Assembly (NCBI GenBank): GCA_963842505.1
Contig: CAWJGZ010000001.1
Span: forward strand, 248,001 to 312,000
Source of the DNA: PALSA-129 sp963842505
Lineage (GTDB): Bacteria > Acidobacteriota > Terriglobia > Bryobacterales > Bryobacteraceae
Reading direction: 5' to 3'
DNA: 64,000 nt
Shown here: positions 1 through 9,494 of the stretch, in pieces
How the letters are laid out: each line of letters starts with the position of its first letter
Position numbering within the stretch: position 1 is the first letter of the stretch
The notes under the pieces: generated by a model
Database searches by the model: none
What the model was told of the DNA's origin: nothing
Seen by the model: the letters and a program-made list of their open reading frames with translations, nothing else
Program-made: the position numbers and the translations under genes

Positions 1-1
1 C

Positions 2-2218
2 GCCAACGACGACGCGGCGGGCGTGGCCGGAGCTTTTGTCGGACTCGACGTGGTGGACGAGTTTCAAGTGGTCACTTCGGGCGGCCAGGCGGAGTTGGGA
101 CGGGCCCTCGGCGGCTACCTCAATGTGGTGACGAAGAGCGGCGGCAACTCTCTGCACGGGGACCTCTACGGATATTTCCGCAACAGCCGCTTCAACGCGG
201 CCAACGCTCTTTCCCATACCGTTCTGCCGCTTACACAGGCGCAGTACGGCGCGAGTGTTGCGGGACCGTTAGTGCACGACAGGACTTTCTACTTCGTGAA
301 TTTCGAAGGCCGCGACTTGAACCAGTCGGGACTGGCCACCATCTCTCCCGCCAACGTGGCAGCGATCAATGCGCGGCTCACGAGCGTTGGATTTCCGGGG
401 CCGCTTATCTCTACCGGCGACTTCCCAAATCCGGTGCACACCGAAAACTTCTTTGCCAAAGCCGACCATCACTTCAGCGGCATGGATCAGTTCAGCGCCC
501 GGTACAGCCTTTATCACGTCGAGAGCATCAACTCGCGCGGGGCGGGCGGGCTGAGCGCGCCCAGCGCTTCCGCCAACCTTTACGACACGGATCAGACGAT
601 AGCGGCAAGCAATGTCGTGACGCTGTCTTCCCGGATTGTGAACGAGACACGGGTGCAGTTCACCGGCAGCAATCTTTCCGCGGCTCCCTCAGACCCGGTC
701 GGGCCGGCGGTGAGCATTTCGGGCGTAGCTTCTTTCGGAACGCTATCGGGATCGCCGACCGCGCGCGTCAATCAGCTCTACGAAGCCACCGACAGCTTGT
801 CGGTGCAACAGGGAGCGCACGCGATCCGGATGGGCATCGACTTTCTCTACAACGACGACACCATTACCTTTCCTCGCACCATTCGCGGCAGTTATGCCTT
901 CTCTTCGCTTGCCAACTTTTTGAGCGGCGTTTATAACAGCTCGGGTTTTACCCAGACCTTCGGCGTCACGCAAATCCACCAGACCAATCCGAATGCCGGC
1001 TTCTACGCGCAGGACGAGTACAAAGCAACTCGCAGCCTCACGCTGAACCTGGGCCTTCGGTACGATCTGGAGTTTCTCAAGACCATTGCGACTCAGACAA
1101 AGAACATTTCTCCGCGGGCCGGTTTTGCGTGGTCCCCGTTTGCGTCCCGCCGCACGGTGGTACGCGGCGGTTATGGCCTTTTCTACGACCGCATTCCGTT
1201 GCGGCCGCTCGCCAACGCCCTGCTTTCGGCGGGCAACACCACCGTGGTGAGCAATCTGCAACAGTTGAGCATCAGTCTTTCGCCCACGCAGGCGGGCGCG
1301 CCGGCATTCCCCGGCATCCTGGGGAGCCTGACGATTCCGGCGGGCGTGCTGTTCAACTTCTCGACCATGGATCCCAACATGAAGAACGCCTACTCCGAGC
1401 AGGGGAGCCTTGAGATCGAACAGCAACTGGGCAGAAACACGACGCTGAGCGCGGGCTACCAGCATGTGCGCGGGCTACACCTGATTATTTTGGTGAACCA
1501 GAACGTGCCATCGTGCGCGGCGGTCGGCACCAACGACGGCTGCCGTCCGAGTCTGAACTACGGGAACGACAGCCAGTATTCCTCGCTGGCGGATTCGCAC
1601 TACGATGGCGCACATGTTTCGTTTGTCCAGCGGCCCGTGAAATGGGGCAATTACCGGGTATCGTATACGTATTCGAAAGCTCTCGACAACGTGAGCGAGT
1701 TCTTCTTCAGCGCGCCCATCAACAACTTCAATATCTGGCAGGATTACGGACGGTCGGACGACGATCAGCGGAGCCGGTTGGCGATCGATGGCACCGTTCA
1801 CTCCTCTCTCGACAAGGCGAACACGGCCTGGAAGCGCTTCAGCCATGGATTCCGGCTCACCACTTTGCTGACGGCGTACTCTCCGCTGCCGTTCAACATC
1901 ACGACGGGAAGCAATACGATCCAGGGCACGGCGGCGCGCCCCACCATCGACGGCGCGTTCATCAACCGCAATGCCGGGGAGGGTCACAGCGTCCTCAACC
2001 TCAACGTTCGCCTGAGCCGCAGCTTCGCGGTTGGCGAAGGGATGCGCTTGCAGGCGCTGGCGGAGGCGTTCAACACCCTGAACCATGTGAATGTGGTGAC
2101 GTTGAACGGCGTGTTCGGCACAGGCGTTTACCCGACGAATCCCCTGCCCACTTTCGGGCAGATCACCGCAGTGAACGATCCAAGGACATTGCAATTCGCC
2201 CTTCGCCTGAGCTTCTAG
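2..2218 (+). CDS. Oar-like TonB-dependent receptor, 5' end outside window
   Basis: Outer-membrane beta-barrel receptor, probably for TonB-dependent uptake of a large substrate; the substrate is unknown. The reading frame is open from base 2, so the carboxypeptidase-regulatory domain and the start of the plug lie upstream of the window; 738 residues are visible. The N-terminal part shows plug-domain features of acidobacterial Oar proteins (VVDEFQV, then GGYLNVVTKSGGN, then GDLYGYFRN). The rest is rich in alternating aromatic strands and ends in a barrel-type terminus (LQFALRLSF, terminal Phe). The GTG at base 23 is internal and not a start. A dispersed repeat begins 8 bp after the stop codon. 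Confidence 0.88.
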   Translation, partial: ANDDAAGVAGAFVGLDVVDEFQVVTSGGQAELGRALGGYLNVVTKSGGNSLHGDLYGYFRNSRFNAANALSHTVLPLTQAQYGASVAGPLVHDRTFYFVNFEGRDLNQSGLATISPANVAAINARLTSVGFPGPLISTGDFPNPVHTENFFAKADHHFSGMDQFSARYSLYHVESINSRGAGGLSAPSASANLYDTDQTIAASNVVTLSSRIVNETRVQFTGSNLSAAPSDPVGPAVSISGVASFGTLSGSPTARVNQLYEATDSLSVQQGAHAIRMGIDFLYNDDTITFPRTIRGSYAFSSLANFLSGVYNSSGFTQTFGVTQIHQTNPNAGFYAQDEYKATRSLTLNLGLRYDLEFLKTIATQTKNISPRAGFAWSPFASRRTVVRGGYGLFYDRIPLRPLANALLSAGNTTVVSNLQQLSISLSPTQAGAPAFPGILGSLTIPAGVLFNFSTMDPNMKNAYSEQGSLEIEQQLGRNTTLSAGYQHVRGLHLIILVNQNVPSCAAVGTNDGCRPSLNYGNDSQYSSLADSHYDGAHVSFVQRPVKWGNYRVSYTYSKALDNVSEFFFSAPINNFNIWQDYGRSDDDQRSRLAIDGTVHSSLDKANTAWKRFSHGFRLTTLLTAYSPLPFNITTGSNTIQGTAARPTIDGAFINRNAGEGHSVLNLNVRLSRSFAVGEGMRLQALAEAFNTLNHVNVVTLNGVFGTGVYPTNPLPTFGQITAVNDPRTLQFALRLSF

Positions 2219-2226
2219 CCCGGAGC

Positions 2227-2324
2227 TACAGGATGTGATGTGGAACGGGCCTCCGGCCCGCAACGCCGGCTTTCCAGCCGGCGTTGGCGCCGACAAGAAT
2301 GTCGGCGTTGCAGGCTGGAAAGCC
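2227..2324. repeat. Dispersed palindromic repeat, copy 1 (left part, split by IS)
   Basis: This is the left part of a roughly 120-bp repeat made of nested palindromes (GCCGGCTTTCCAGCCGGCG and CGCCGACAAGAATGTCGGCG). It resumes at 3718-3743 on the far side of the IS4 element. The same sequence occurs in inverse orientation and uninterrupted at 17574-17697. Its position just after a stop codon fits a REP/terminator-like element. It encodes no credible protein. Confidence 0.85.
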
Positions 2325-3717
2325 CAATGTCATTTAGTTTTCCTAGCTGGAAAGTGATAGCCGTGACCCCAGACTTCCCTGGGATATCTGCGCCGTTTGC
2401 GGCGACGTGGCAGCTTGCACGCCGCAGCCCAGTCTAGAACCTTCTCGAATTCCGCGTCATGGGCTTGCTTGGTTTCGGCCGAGATCAGTCTCGGCCAGGC
2501 ACAGTTGACCACATCCAGCACTTGCGTGAAGCTGAGCCGCCGCGGCGCGATTCCTGCCCTCCGTGCCGCGATGCACATCACCGCCCTGACGAAGTTGTAA
2601 GCGCAGATCGCCGTCAGCAGTTCCTTCTCGATTCCGTCCACGCTACGCGACTGGAGTTGTTGCAGGTGCACCGTCTGCTTGAGGGAGCGGAGATCCGTCT
2701 CAATCGTCCAGCGTTGGCCGTAAATCGCTACCACCTCCGCCACCGGCAAGGCTACCGTGGTAAACAGATACAACCACTGCTTGGACTTCCCGCGGCCTAC
2801 CCGGGCAGCGATGAAACGCCCTTGCAGGGCTGCCCCCATCGGCCACGCTGTGACTTGCGGCTGGTCCCAGCGACTGGACCGCCAACTCACCGGGTAATCC
2901 CCAGTCCGAGCGACGGGCCCCCCAAAAAGCTTTTCGGCGCGTACTTTGGTGAGCCGGACAATCACGCTACATTGCCGCTGTCCCGCCTCCCAAGCCATCG
3001 AGAATACGCCGAAGTTCCGATCCGCGATCACCACCGAAGCGGGTGGCAGTTGATCGAAAGCTTGAGCCGCCAACCCCTGCTCACTGACCGCCTGCTCCCC
3101 ATGCACAGGACCCCACTGGGGATAGAGCGCCATACCGCTGCTGACATCGTGCATCACTACGATCCGCAGGATCGGCCAATGCCCTGGACCATGTTGATTC
3201 TTCCCTAACGGATACGCCCGGATCAATTTGCGCGTGTGCTCCAACTGCAGGGTGGAGCCATCCAGCACATAAACCGGTCCGGCTAACCCCGGCCACGGCT
3301 GGTGGAGTTGTTCGCTTAACCGAGCCACCACATCGCGGGTCACAAGCTGTGGTACCAGTTTGGGCATTTTCTGGATCCCTTGGCAATAGCCTCCCGCAGC
3401 CTGCGAGATCCGGTTCTCCCGAACGCGCCTACAATCCGGCAAAAGGGACCGCCCGTTGCCCTGCACCAGTTGCCGTACCGCCTGACTCATCGTGCTATGC
3501 GGCTGGAGGCGCTGCCAGATCATCAGCCAGAGAACCACCGCCAGCGAATAGATGCCCCTTCGGCTCCGCAAGCCTACTTCGATCCGAATCTGATCCAGAA
3601 CACCGCTGGAGACCACCCATCGACCATACAGATCGAGGACGGGTGCCACTTCACAGGTGCACAATTAAAACATAACCTATGCGAAATGTTTCAGATCCAC
3701 AAAACTAAATGACATTG
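2325..3717 (-). mobile_element. Complete IS4-family insertion sequence, 1393 bp
   Basis: The ends are a perfect 17-bp terminal inverted repeat, CAATGTCATTTAGTTTT at 2325-2341 and its complement at 3701-3717. A 12-bp direct repeat, GGCTGGAAAGCC, lies directly outside at 2313-2324 and 3718-3729. A target duplication of this size is typical of the IS4 family. One transposase gene fills the element. The target is the dispersed repeat of copy 1, whose intact form is seen at 17574-17697, so the empty site can be reconstructed exactly. Confidence 0.93.
2330..3664 (-). CDS. IS4-family DDE transposase
   Basis: A 444-residue transposase of the element around it. The DDE triad is visible: Asp in VLDGSTLQLEH (about residue 130), Asp in VIADRNFG, and Glu in YGQRWTIETDLRSLK. 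The last stretch is the Y-x2-R-x3-E-x6-K signature that defines the IS4 family. The longest frame opens with TTG; a GTG five codons later is an alternative start. The C-terminal Lys-Thr-Lys and the stop codon are read from the terminal inverted repeat itself. No frameshift is visible, so the element may still be active. Confidence 0.93.
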   Translation of the reverse strand: MCTCEVAPVLDLYGRWVVSSGVLDQIRIEVGLRSRRGIYSLAVVLWLMIWQRLQPHSTMSQAVRQLVQGNGRSLLPDCRRVRENRISQAAGGYCQGIQKMPKLVPQLVTRDVVARLSEQLHQPWPGLAGPVYVLDGSTLQLEHTRKLIRAYPLGKNQHGPGHWPILRIVVMHDVSSGMALYPQWGPVHGEQAVSEQGLAAQAFDQLPPASVVIADRNFGVFSMAWEAGQRQCSVIVRLTKVRAEKLFGGPVARTGDYPVSWRSSRWDQPQVTAWPMGAALQGRFIAARVGRGKSKQWLYLFTTVALPVAEVVAIYGQRWTIETDLRSLKQTVHLQQLQSRSVDGIEKELLTAICAYNFVRAVMCIAARRAGIAPRRLSFTQVLDVVNCAWPRLISAETKQAHDAEFEKVLDWAAACKLPRRRKRRRYPREVWGHGYHFPARKTK

Positions 3718-3776
3718 GGCTGGAAAGCCTGCTCCACGAGTGGCTTGAACCAACCCAATTAGCTCAGGGCCAGCCG

Positions 3777-4226
3777 TCAGTCTTTGGCTGCCGCGCCGTC
3801 CGGCTTCACCGCGAACTCGTGCTTCTTGCCGCCCTTGCCGGTGTAGGTGGCTTCGTACGTCGTGGCGTTGCCCCGGGTGACGGTTTCGACCATGGCGATC
3901 TTTCCTCCGGCGATCTTCTTCTCGATAGCGGCTTTGGCGGCGGCAGGGATGCTCTCGATAGCGGTTTCTTCTTCCACTTCGAACAGAGCGCCCTGGGCGT
4001 CCACGGTAATGTCGCGATGTTTGCCGTTCACCATGGTTTCGACTTCATAAGTGAGCTTGCCCTTCTCGGTTTCGCTGCTAATGCCGCGGATTTCTGCGCC
4101 TTTGGTTTGATCCTGAACCGTCTTTTGCACGGCCGGAGGCAGGTCCTTCATTTGCACTTTCTTCTCAGCCGCGCCAGCGACGCCGAGCAGGGCACCGATG
4201 GCAATCCAAATGGGGAGTGTTCGCAT
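3777..4226 (-). CDS. Secreted PepSY-like protein
   Basis: A 149-residue protein with an N-terminal signal peptide (MRTLPIWIAIGALLGVAGAA) and two similar halves of the PepSY-like type. Each has a helix (LPPAVQKTVQDQ; IPAAAKAAIEKK) followed by strands ending in a YEVE/YEAT pattern (about residues 28-85 and 90-140). Such proteins are periplasmic and bind proteins or metals in some cases; no specific role can be read here. It stands alone, close to the right end of the IS-split repeat. Confidence is high that it is a real secreted protein and low for function. Confidence 0.7.
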   Translation of the reverse strand: MRTLPIWIAIGALLGVAGAAEKKVQMKDLPPAVQKTVQDQTKGAEIRGISSETEKGKLTYEVETMVNGKHRDITVDAQGALFEVEEETAIESIPAAAKAAIEKKIAGGKIAMVETVTRGNATTYEATYTGKGGKKHEFAVKPDGAAAKD

Positions 4227-4384
4227 GATGCCATTCAGGATAGACTATACGGTATGAACAGACCGTGAATCCGTCGAGGGGATCTGATGGGCGGAGGGCC
4301 GATACCACGGATGGGCTGGCGCCCGCATGTTGGGTGAAATCAACCATTTCAGACCGGATTTGCCAAGAATCGTCTGTCGAATGT

Positions 4385-4424
4385 GTTGATTATCAACGAT
4401 CGGATTCGTGGCAGGTTGATTGCT
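4385..4424 (+). promoter_or_regulatory. Sigma-54 promoter with upstream palindrome for the acyl-CoA dehydrogenase/ETF operon
   Basis: TGGCAGGTTGATTGCT at 4409-4424 matches the sigma-54 consensus TGGCACG-N4-TTGCW at all but one fixed position, with exact GG-N10-GC spacing. A 13-bp palindrome, GTTGATTATCAAC, lies at 4385-4397 and could be an activator site, although it is unusually close. Transcription would start near 4435. This rules out the upstream ATG at 4383 as the start of the following gene. Confidence 0.65.
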
Positions 4425-4499
4425 TGTTGCAGTTCCTTCGTCCATATTACGTCCGGGGTGCGTGAATTCCCGCCATCACCGGAGAAAGGGTGGTGTGCC

Positions 4500-6710
4500 T
4501 TGACACAAGCAGCTAGCGAGAAGCAAACCGAGTCCTTGCGGGCTCTTCCAGGAGACGACGTCAGGCAGATCCTATGGCGGTTCGAGGACCGCTTTGACCT
4601 CCAGATGCTGGTGCAATCGGTGAGGGCGGTGGCCCGCGGTCCGGTGGCGCGACTGGTGGCGCAAGGCGCCCGGAATACCCACGACTGGACGGCGGAAAAG
4701 CAGTCTCTGCTGCCGGTGTTCGACGAATCGGGGATCACCGGCGTGTTCATGGATCCGGCGCAGGGCGGATTCATCGACGGGCCGAAGAACCTGGCGCTGG
4801 CGCTGGTGGCCTTTGAGCTGGCCTGGGTGGATGCGGGCGCGGCCACGGGCAGCCTGGCGGGGTGCCTGGCGCTTTCGCCCATCCATGAGCGCGGCACGCC
4901 GGAACAGCGCGACTATTACATGGCGCGGTGCGCACCGCCGCAGCCGGGCGAGGACCGCAAGCCGTGGCGCGGCGCCTTCTGCCTGACGGAACCGATTCCG
5001 TATGTGGGGGTCGAGACCGGAATGCTGGGCGGGAAAGTGCGCGTGGCCGAATGGAAGGAAGGCGAAGAGCCGCTGTTACACGTCGAGAAGCGCGGCCGGT
5101 TCATCACCAACATGGGGTTCGCCAATTTTGTGACGGCGGCCGTGGAATCGGACGATCCGCGCATCAAAGGCACCTGCATGGTGATCCTGGAAGAGACCGA
5201 TCCGGGCACATTCGACCGCGGCACGCCGACGCGAAAACTGGTACACCAACTCTCCTCGACGCGCGATCCGATTTTCAACTTGAAAGTGCCGGCCAGCCGC
5301 ATCATCGGCGGGTACAGCGTGAAGGACGGGGTCATCGTGCCGCGGTACAGCCACGGCGAGATCATCGAAGCGGTCTTCCGGCGGACGCGCGTGACGGTGG
5401 CCATCATGACTTCGGCCAAGCTGCTCTCGGCCGTGGATCCGGTGATCCGCTACGGACGCGGGCGGTTCCGCGGCGGCTCCATCGCGACACCGGGCTCGCC
5501 GCGCTATGAACTGGGCTTGCAGCTTAAACAGGACGTGGTGCACCGGCTGGTGGATGTGTGGGCAACCGGCGAAGCCAGCGCCTCGCTGGGGTTTGAAGCG
5601 GCGCGGGTATTCGACCGCCTGGACCCGCTAGAGCGGAAGAAGGACGAGATCTTCGCGGCGCGAGGCATCACCGGCGGGTCGGCCATGATGAAGGCCATGC
5701 GGCTTGTCGAGAAGGACGCCATTGAGTTTCTCCATGGCAAGCGCCCCGACCTGCGGGACGACGCGCTGGTGCAGTACGCGCTGCTCGATTCGGTGGCCAA
5801 CGTGTTGTGTCCGGCCTGCAAGCTATGGAATACGGGGCAAGGCGCCAGCACCATGCGGGAGGCGGTCAGCCTGATGGGCGGCTATGGCATCACCGAGGAC
5901 TGCCCCGGCTACCTGGGACATAAATGGATGGATGCGCAGCTTGAGGCCACCTACGAAGGTCCCGAGGCGGTGCAGCGCAGGCAGCTCACCGTCACCATGA
6001 CCGACGAGCTGTTCCTGGCGCAATTCCGCGACTGGATCCGCGAGATGCGCGTGATTGCCAACGACCGGCCAGGCACGGGCGCGTGCGCCCTGGCGACGGC
6101 CATGCAGATGTGGTTGTGGACGCTGACCCACATGCAGAAATCGAAAGATGCCGATGGCGCGAAGCTGTATCAAAGCTCGCGCCAGGGCGCGACTTTCCCG
6201 ATGGCCGATGCGCTCGGCTGGCTGCTGGCTTCGCGCTCCCAGATCATGGACCTGCTGGAACTCGAGAAAAACGGGCCTGCCAATCCGGCCCTGGCCGAGG
6301 CCTTGCCGGGTCTGGTGGGGTTCCTCGGCGACCTGTGCCACGTGCAGGCGGCGCGCGCGGCGGGTGAAGTGGGCCGCGTGTGCGCGGAAATGGTGTTCGG
6401 ATACAACCGGCACCCGGCGTGGGACACGGAAGGCTGCGCCACCTGCTACCACAACGAAGACCTGGAAAGCCTGGAAGGGCTGATCCCGGGGATTGCGAGC
6501 CTGGCGCGCGGGTATACCGACGTGATCGAGGAAGACGGCTCGCACACACCCAAGGCTGGTCCGTGCGTGCGGTTCGAGGGGCTCGACCAGTTTTCGCGGA
6601 TGCGGGTGCGGATGGACGGCTGCCTGACCGGTTCCCAACTGGCCAAGGATCGCGCCGCGCAAGCGCTGACCAAGGTCATGATTCCGGAAGCCCTGGATTA
6701 CCCGGCATGA
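4500..6710 (+). CDS. Long acyl-CoA dehydrogenase family flavoenzyme
   Basis: FAD-dependent oxidation of an acyl-CoA (or a related thioester), delivering electrons to the ETF encoded three genes downstream. I place the start at TTG 4500, giving 736 residues, because it follows GGAGAAAGGG and lies downstream of the sigma-54 promoter; GTG 4458 is the alternative. N-terminal and middle domains carry FCLTEPIPYVG and GRFITNMGFANF. The C-terminal helical domain has MGGYGITEDCPG followed by LEATYEGPEAVQRRQ, where the Glu of YEGPEAVQ sits where acyl-CoA dehydrogenases keep the catalytic base. It is much longer than the usual 380-600 residues, with an extra C-terminal region of about 180 residues. Its stop overlaps the next start (ATGA). 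Confidence 0.85.
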   Translation: MTQAASEKQTESLRALPGDDVRQILWRFEDRFDLQMLVQSVRAVARGPVARLVAQGARNTHDWTAEKQSLLPVFDESGITGVFMDPAQGGFIDGPKNLALALVAFELAWVDAGAATGSLAGCLALSPIHERGTPEQRDYYMARCAPPQPGEDRKPWRGAFCLTEPIPYVGVETGMLGGKVRVAEWKEGEEPLLHVEKRGRFITNMGFANFVTAAVESDDPRIKGTCMVILEETDPGTFDRGTPTRKLVHQLSSTRDPIFNLKVPASRIIGGYSVKDGVIVPRYSHGEIIEAVFRRTRVTVAIMTSAKLLSAVDPVIRYGRGRFRGGSIATPGSPRYELGLQLKQDVVHRLVDVWATGEASASLGFEAARVFDRLDPLERKKDEIFAARGITGGSAMMKAMRLVEKDAIEFLHGKRPDLRDDALVQYALLDSVANVLCPACKLWNTGQGASTMREAVSLMGGYGITEDCPGYLGHKWMDAQLEATYEGPEAVQRRQLTVTMTDELFLAQFRDWIREMRVIANDRPGTGACALATAMQMWLWTLTHMQKSKDADGAKLYQSSRQGATFPMADALGWLLASRSQIMDLLELEKNGPANPALAEALPGLVGFLGDLCHVQAARAAGEVGRVCAEMVFGYNRHPAWDTEGCATCYHNEDLESLEGLIPGIASLARGYTDVIEEDGSHTPKAGPCVRFEGLDQFSRMRVRMDGCLTGSQLAKDRAAQALTKVMIPEALDYPA

Positions 6711-8548
6711 GCGAGCCCGCGATTGAGCGCCAGCGGATGGACGTGGACGTGGTCTGCGTCGGGTTTGGTCCGGCCACGGCCGGCTTCCTGACGACGCTTT
6801 CGCGGCAACTGGTGAATCCCGACGGCTCACCCGCGGTGGAGAGCCGCGTGGCGCCGGGCCTGCCTCTGCAGGTGATGTGCTACGAGCGGGCCGACGACAT
6901 CAGCTTCGGGGTTTCCGGCGTGGTGACCAGGGCGCGGGGAATCCGCGCGGCGCTGCCGGATTTCGATCCCGGCCAGATTCCCATGGCCGCCGCGGTGTCA
7001 CAGGAGAAAGTGGTGTACCTGCTGGATCCCACCGGCGCCAGCCGCCGGTCGCTCCCGCTGCGGTTGGGGGACCGGGTGGTGCGCGCGCTGCGGCTGGACC
7101 GGCACCACGGCTTGGAGTTGCCCTACGTCCCGCCGTTCCTGCACAAGCAGGGCGGCCTGGTGATGTCGCTCGGGCAGTTCCTGCAACACGTGGGAAGTGA
7201 GTTGATGGGATCGGGCACGGTGCAGATCTGGCCGGGAATGCCGGTGGCCGAGGCGCTGCTCGACCGGAACGAAGGCGGCGTGTGCGGTGTGCGCTTGTGC
7301 GACCAGGGTGTGGACCGAGACGGCAAGCCGGATGCCAACTTTCTGCCGGGCATGGACATTCATGCGGCCCTCACAGTGGTTGCCGACGGACCGGTGGGCG
7401 CCGTGGGCCGGCAGCTCGATCAGGAGATTGGTTTGCCGCAGGGGCATCATCAGCGCGAGTGGGCGCTGGGCATGAAGATGGTGATCGACTTGCCGCAAAC
7501 CACCGAGTTGGAACCGGGCACGGTCTTCCACACGTTCGGGTATCCGGAGCCGGAGATCTTCGGCTTCTTCTATGTGCATCCGGACCGCGTGGCCTCGGCG
7601 GGGATCTTTGTGCCGTCGTGGTTCCACAGCCCCGTGCGCACGTCATACCGCTACTTGCAGCACTACCTGTTGCATCCGTACCTGTGGCGCTACCTGAAAG
7701 GCGGCAAGCTGCGAAGCTGGGGCGCGAAATCGTTGCAGGAATCGGGACGGCGCGGCGAGCCGCACCTGGCGGGCAACGGCTATGCCCGCATCGGCGAGGG
7801 TTCCGGCAGCACCAACGTGCTCACCGGGTCCGGCGTGGATGAAGCCTGGACCACCGGCACACAACTGGCCGAGGGCGTGCTCGAGTTGCTGCGGGAAGCC
7901 AAGCCGTTCACGCGCGAGAATCTGGAGAAAGCTTACGTGGAGCGCCGCCGCGCGAGCTGGGTGGAACAGGAAGGCCGCGTGGCCGAAAAAGCCCGCGACG
8001 GGTTTAACAGAGGCGTGGTGACAGGGCTAGTGGGAATGGCGCTGGCGGGTCTCACCAAGGGGAAGCACTGGCTGGGCGGCGAACCGCAACTGCTGCCGGA
8101 CCTGAAGGATTACTACCAGCGCAAGATTCCGGCGGATGAGGTAGACCGGATCGTGGAAGACTGCCATAACCGCGGCGTCTCGTGCCACGGCGCGCTGATG
8201 GAGCGGTGCGGATGGCCCGCCATTCCGTACGACGGCCAATTGTTGATCACGCACCAGGACGCGCTGCTGGTGGGCGGCAAGGTGCAGGCGCCCGCGGGCA
8301 TGGCCGATCATGTGCGCTTCATCTATCCGGATTTCTGCGAGCGCTGCACCGCCAAGATGTGCATCGAGATGTGCTCGGGGCAGGCGATAACGCCCGGCCC
8401 GGACGGCGTCCCGCTATTCGACCGGGAGAAGTGCGTACACTGCGGCGCGTGTGTGTGGAACTGCATGATGCCGCTCGAAGACGACCCGCAGCGCGGCAAC
8501 ATTTCCTTCCGCGCCGGCGCCGGCGGGCTGCACTCGCCGGAAAACTAA
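6707..8548 (+). CDS. ETF:quinone oxidoreductase-like flavoprotein with C-terminal ferredoxin domain (FixC-FixX type)
   Basis: A 613-residue membrane-associated flavoprotein that would pass electrons from reduced ETF to quinone. The start is the ATG overlapping the previous stop by 4 bp. An N-terminal FAD-binding fold opens with VDVVCVGFGPATAGFL. The C-terminal part carries cysteine groups CERCTAKMCIEMC and CVHCGACVWNC for an iron-sulfur cluster, as in human ETF-QO and in FixC plus FixX. Position between an acyl-CoA dehydrogenase and ETF subunits supports the pathway acyl-CoA to ETF to quinone. Whether it is a plain ETF-QO or part of a bifurcating FixABCX-type complex cannot be decided here. 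Confidence 0.85.
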   Translation: MSEPAIERQRMDVDVVCVGFGPATAGFLTTLSRQLVNPDGSPAVESRVAPGLPLQVMCYERADDISFGVSGVVTRARGIRAALPDFDPGQIPMAAAVSQEKVVYLLDPTGASRRSLPLRLGDRVVRALRLDRHHGLELPYVPPFLHKQGGLVMSLGQFLQHVGSELMGSGTVQIWPGMPVAEALLDRNEGGVCGVRLCDQGVDRDGKPDANFLPGMDIHAALTVVADGPVGAVGRQLDQEIGLPQGHHQREWALGMKMVIDLPQTTELEPGTVFHTFGYPEPEIFGFFYVHPDRVASAGIFVPSWFHSPVRTSYRYLQHYLLHPYLWRYLKGGKLRSWGAKSLQESGRRGEPHLAGNGYARIGEGSGSTNVLTGSGVDEAWTTGTQLAEGVLELLREAKPFTRENLEKAYVERRRASWVEQEGRVAEKARDGFNRGVVTGLVGMALAGLTKGKHWLGGEPQLLPDLKDYYQRKIPADEVDRIVEDCHNRGVSCHGALMERCGWPAIPYDGQLLITHQDALLVGGKVQAPAGMADHVRFIYPDFCERCTAKMCIEMCSGQAITPGPDGVPLFDREKCVHCGACVWNCMMPLEDDPQRGNISFRAGAGGLHSPEN

Positions 8549-8679
8549 TCTAGCCCGCCGCCGACGCTGCTTCCTCGACTCATTACGCCCCGCGACGGCG
8601 CGGAGGCGGTTTCCACCTCCAAGCTGAGAGGTTGCTATTATTGGAAAAAGAAGCCCCATTATACTGGGAATCTGAATCC

Positions 8680-9492
8680 ATGAGTACCTCCTTTCAAATC
8701 GTAGTCTGCGGAAGTATTGTCCCGGACCCGCTACAGACCTTGGAACCGGTATCCGGCCCCAACGGCCCTTCCCTGAAGAACGAGATGCTGCTGCCGGCGG
8801 TGCTGGACCCCTGGGCGGGACACGCGCTGTTTGAAGCCGCACACCTGGCGGCAACGCAACCGGGCAGCAAAGTCTGGCTGGTCAGCCTGGGTCCCAAGGC
8901 CAAGCTGCAGCAGGTGATGATGACGGTGGCCCAAAAGGTGAAGTTTGAACTAGTGGCGCTGGACGGCCCGGCTTCGGGCTTTGCCGATTCCTTCGAAACG
9001 GCGGCGGCGCTGGCGGGAGCCATCGAGGGGATCGCCGGCCTCGACCGCGCCAGGCTGCTGTTATTCGGCGGATGGGAATCGGCATCGCGCGGAACGGGCT
9101 CCACGCTGCAGATGGTTGGCGAGCGGCTGGGAATCAGGGAACAGTTTCAGGGAGTGGACGAGATTACGGTTCGCGAAGATGGCAGCTTCACGGTGCTGGA
9201 GCGAATCGAAGGCGGGCGGCACCAGGTATCGGTGTGCGCGGCGCCCCCAGCGGTGTTGGGCTGGGCCACCGGCAACTTGCCCGAGCCGAAGAACAATCCG
9301 CAGGTGGGGATGGCCAATATGCGGACCGTCATGCCCGCGCTGCAACGCGCCAAGGCGGCGCCCATCTCCAACGCCGGCCTGCGTTTCGAGTCGGTGAGCC
9401 TGCCCAAACAGCAGCGGCAGACGCGCATCGTGAAGAATATGCCGGTGGAAGAAATGGCGCGGGAAATCGTGGCCTGGATTGGGGAGGAGTAG
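8680..9492 (+). CDS. etfB: Electron transfer flavoprotein beta subunit (EtfB/FixA)
   Basis: A 270-residue ETF small subunit that binds AMP or a second FAD and pairs with the next gene product. The ATG at 8680 opens with STSFQIVVCGSIVPDP, the usual EtfB beginning; in-frame codons upstream back to 8632 look non-coding. The middle shows LLFGGWESASRGTGS, at the place of the nucleotide-binding loop, and the tail has NMRTVMPALQRAK, close to the ETF-beta recognition loop. The 131-bp gap before it, which holds no gene, separates it from the flavoprotein, but the order and strand indicate one operon. The gene ends 2 bp before etfA. Confidence 0.86.
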   Translation: MSTSFQIVVCGSIVPDPLQTLEPVSGPNGPSLKNEMLLPAVLDPWAGHALFEAAHLAATQPGSKVWLVSLGPKAKLQQVMMTVAQKVKFELVALDGPASGFADSFETAAALAGAIEGIAGLDRARLLLFGGWESASRGTGSTLQMVGERLGIREQFQGVDEITVREDGSFTVLERIEGGRHQVSVCAAPPAVLGWATGNLPEPKNNPQVGMANMRTVMPALQRAKAAPISNAGLRFESVSLPKQQRQTRIVKNMPVEEMAREIVAWIGEE

Positions 9493-9494
9493 CC

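Noticed and set aside
2240..2437. Small plus-strand frame across the repeat and the IS left end
   Set aside because: It is read from the dispersed repeat and the antisense of the transposase gene; no ribosome-binding site.
4383..4499. Upstream ATG start for the acyl-CoA dehydrogenase
   Set aside because: The added 39 residues are unlike the family, and the ATG lies upstream of the sigma-54 promoter at 4409-4424.
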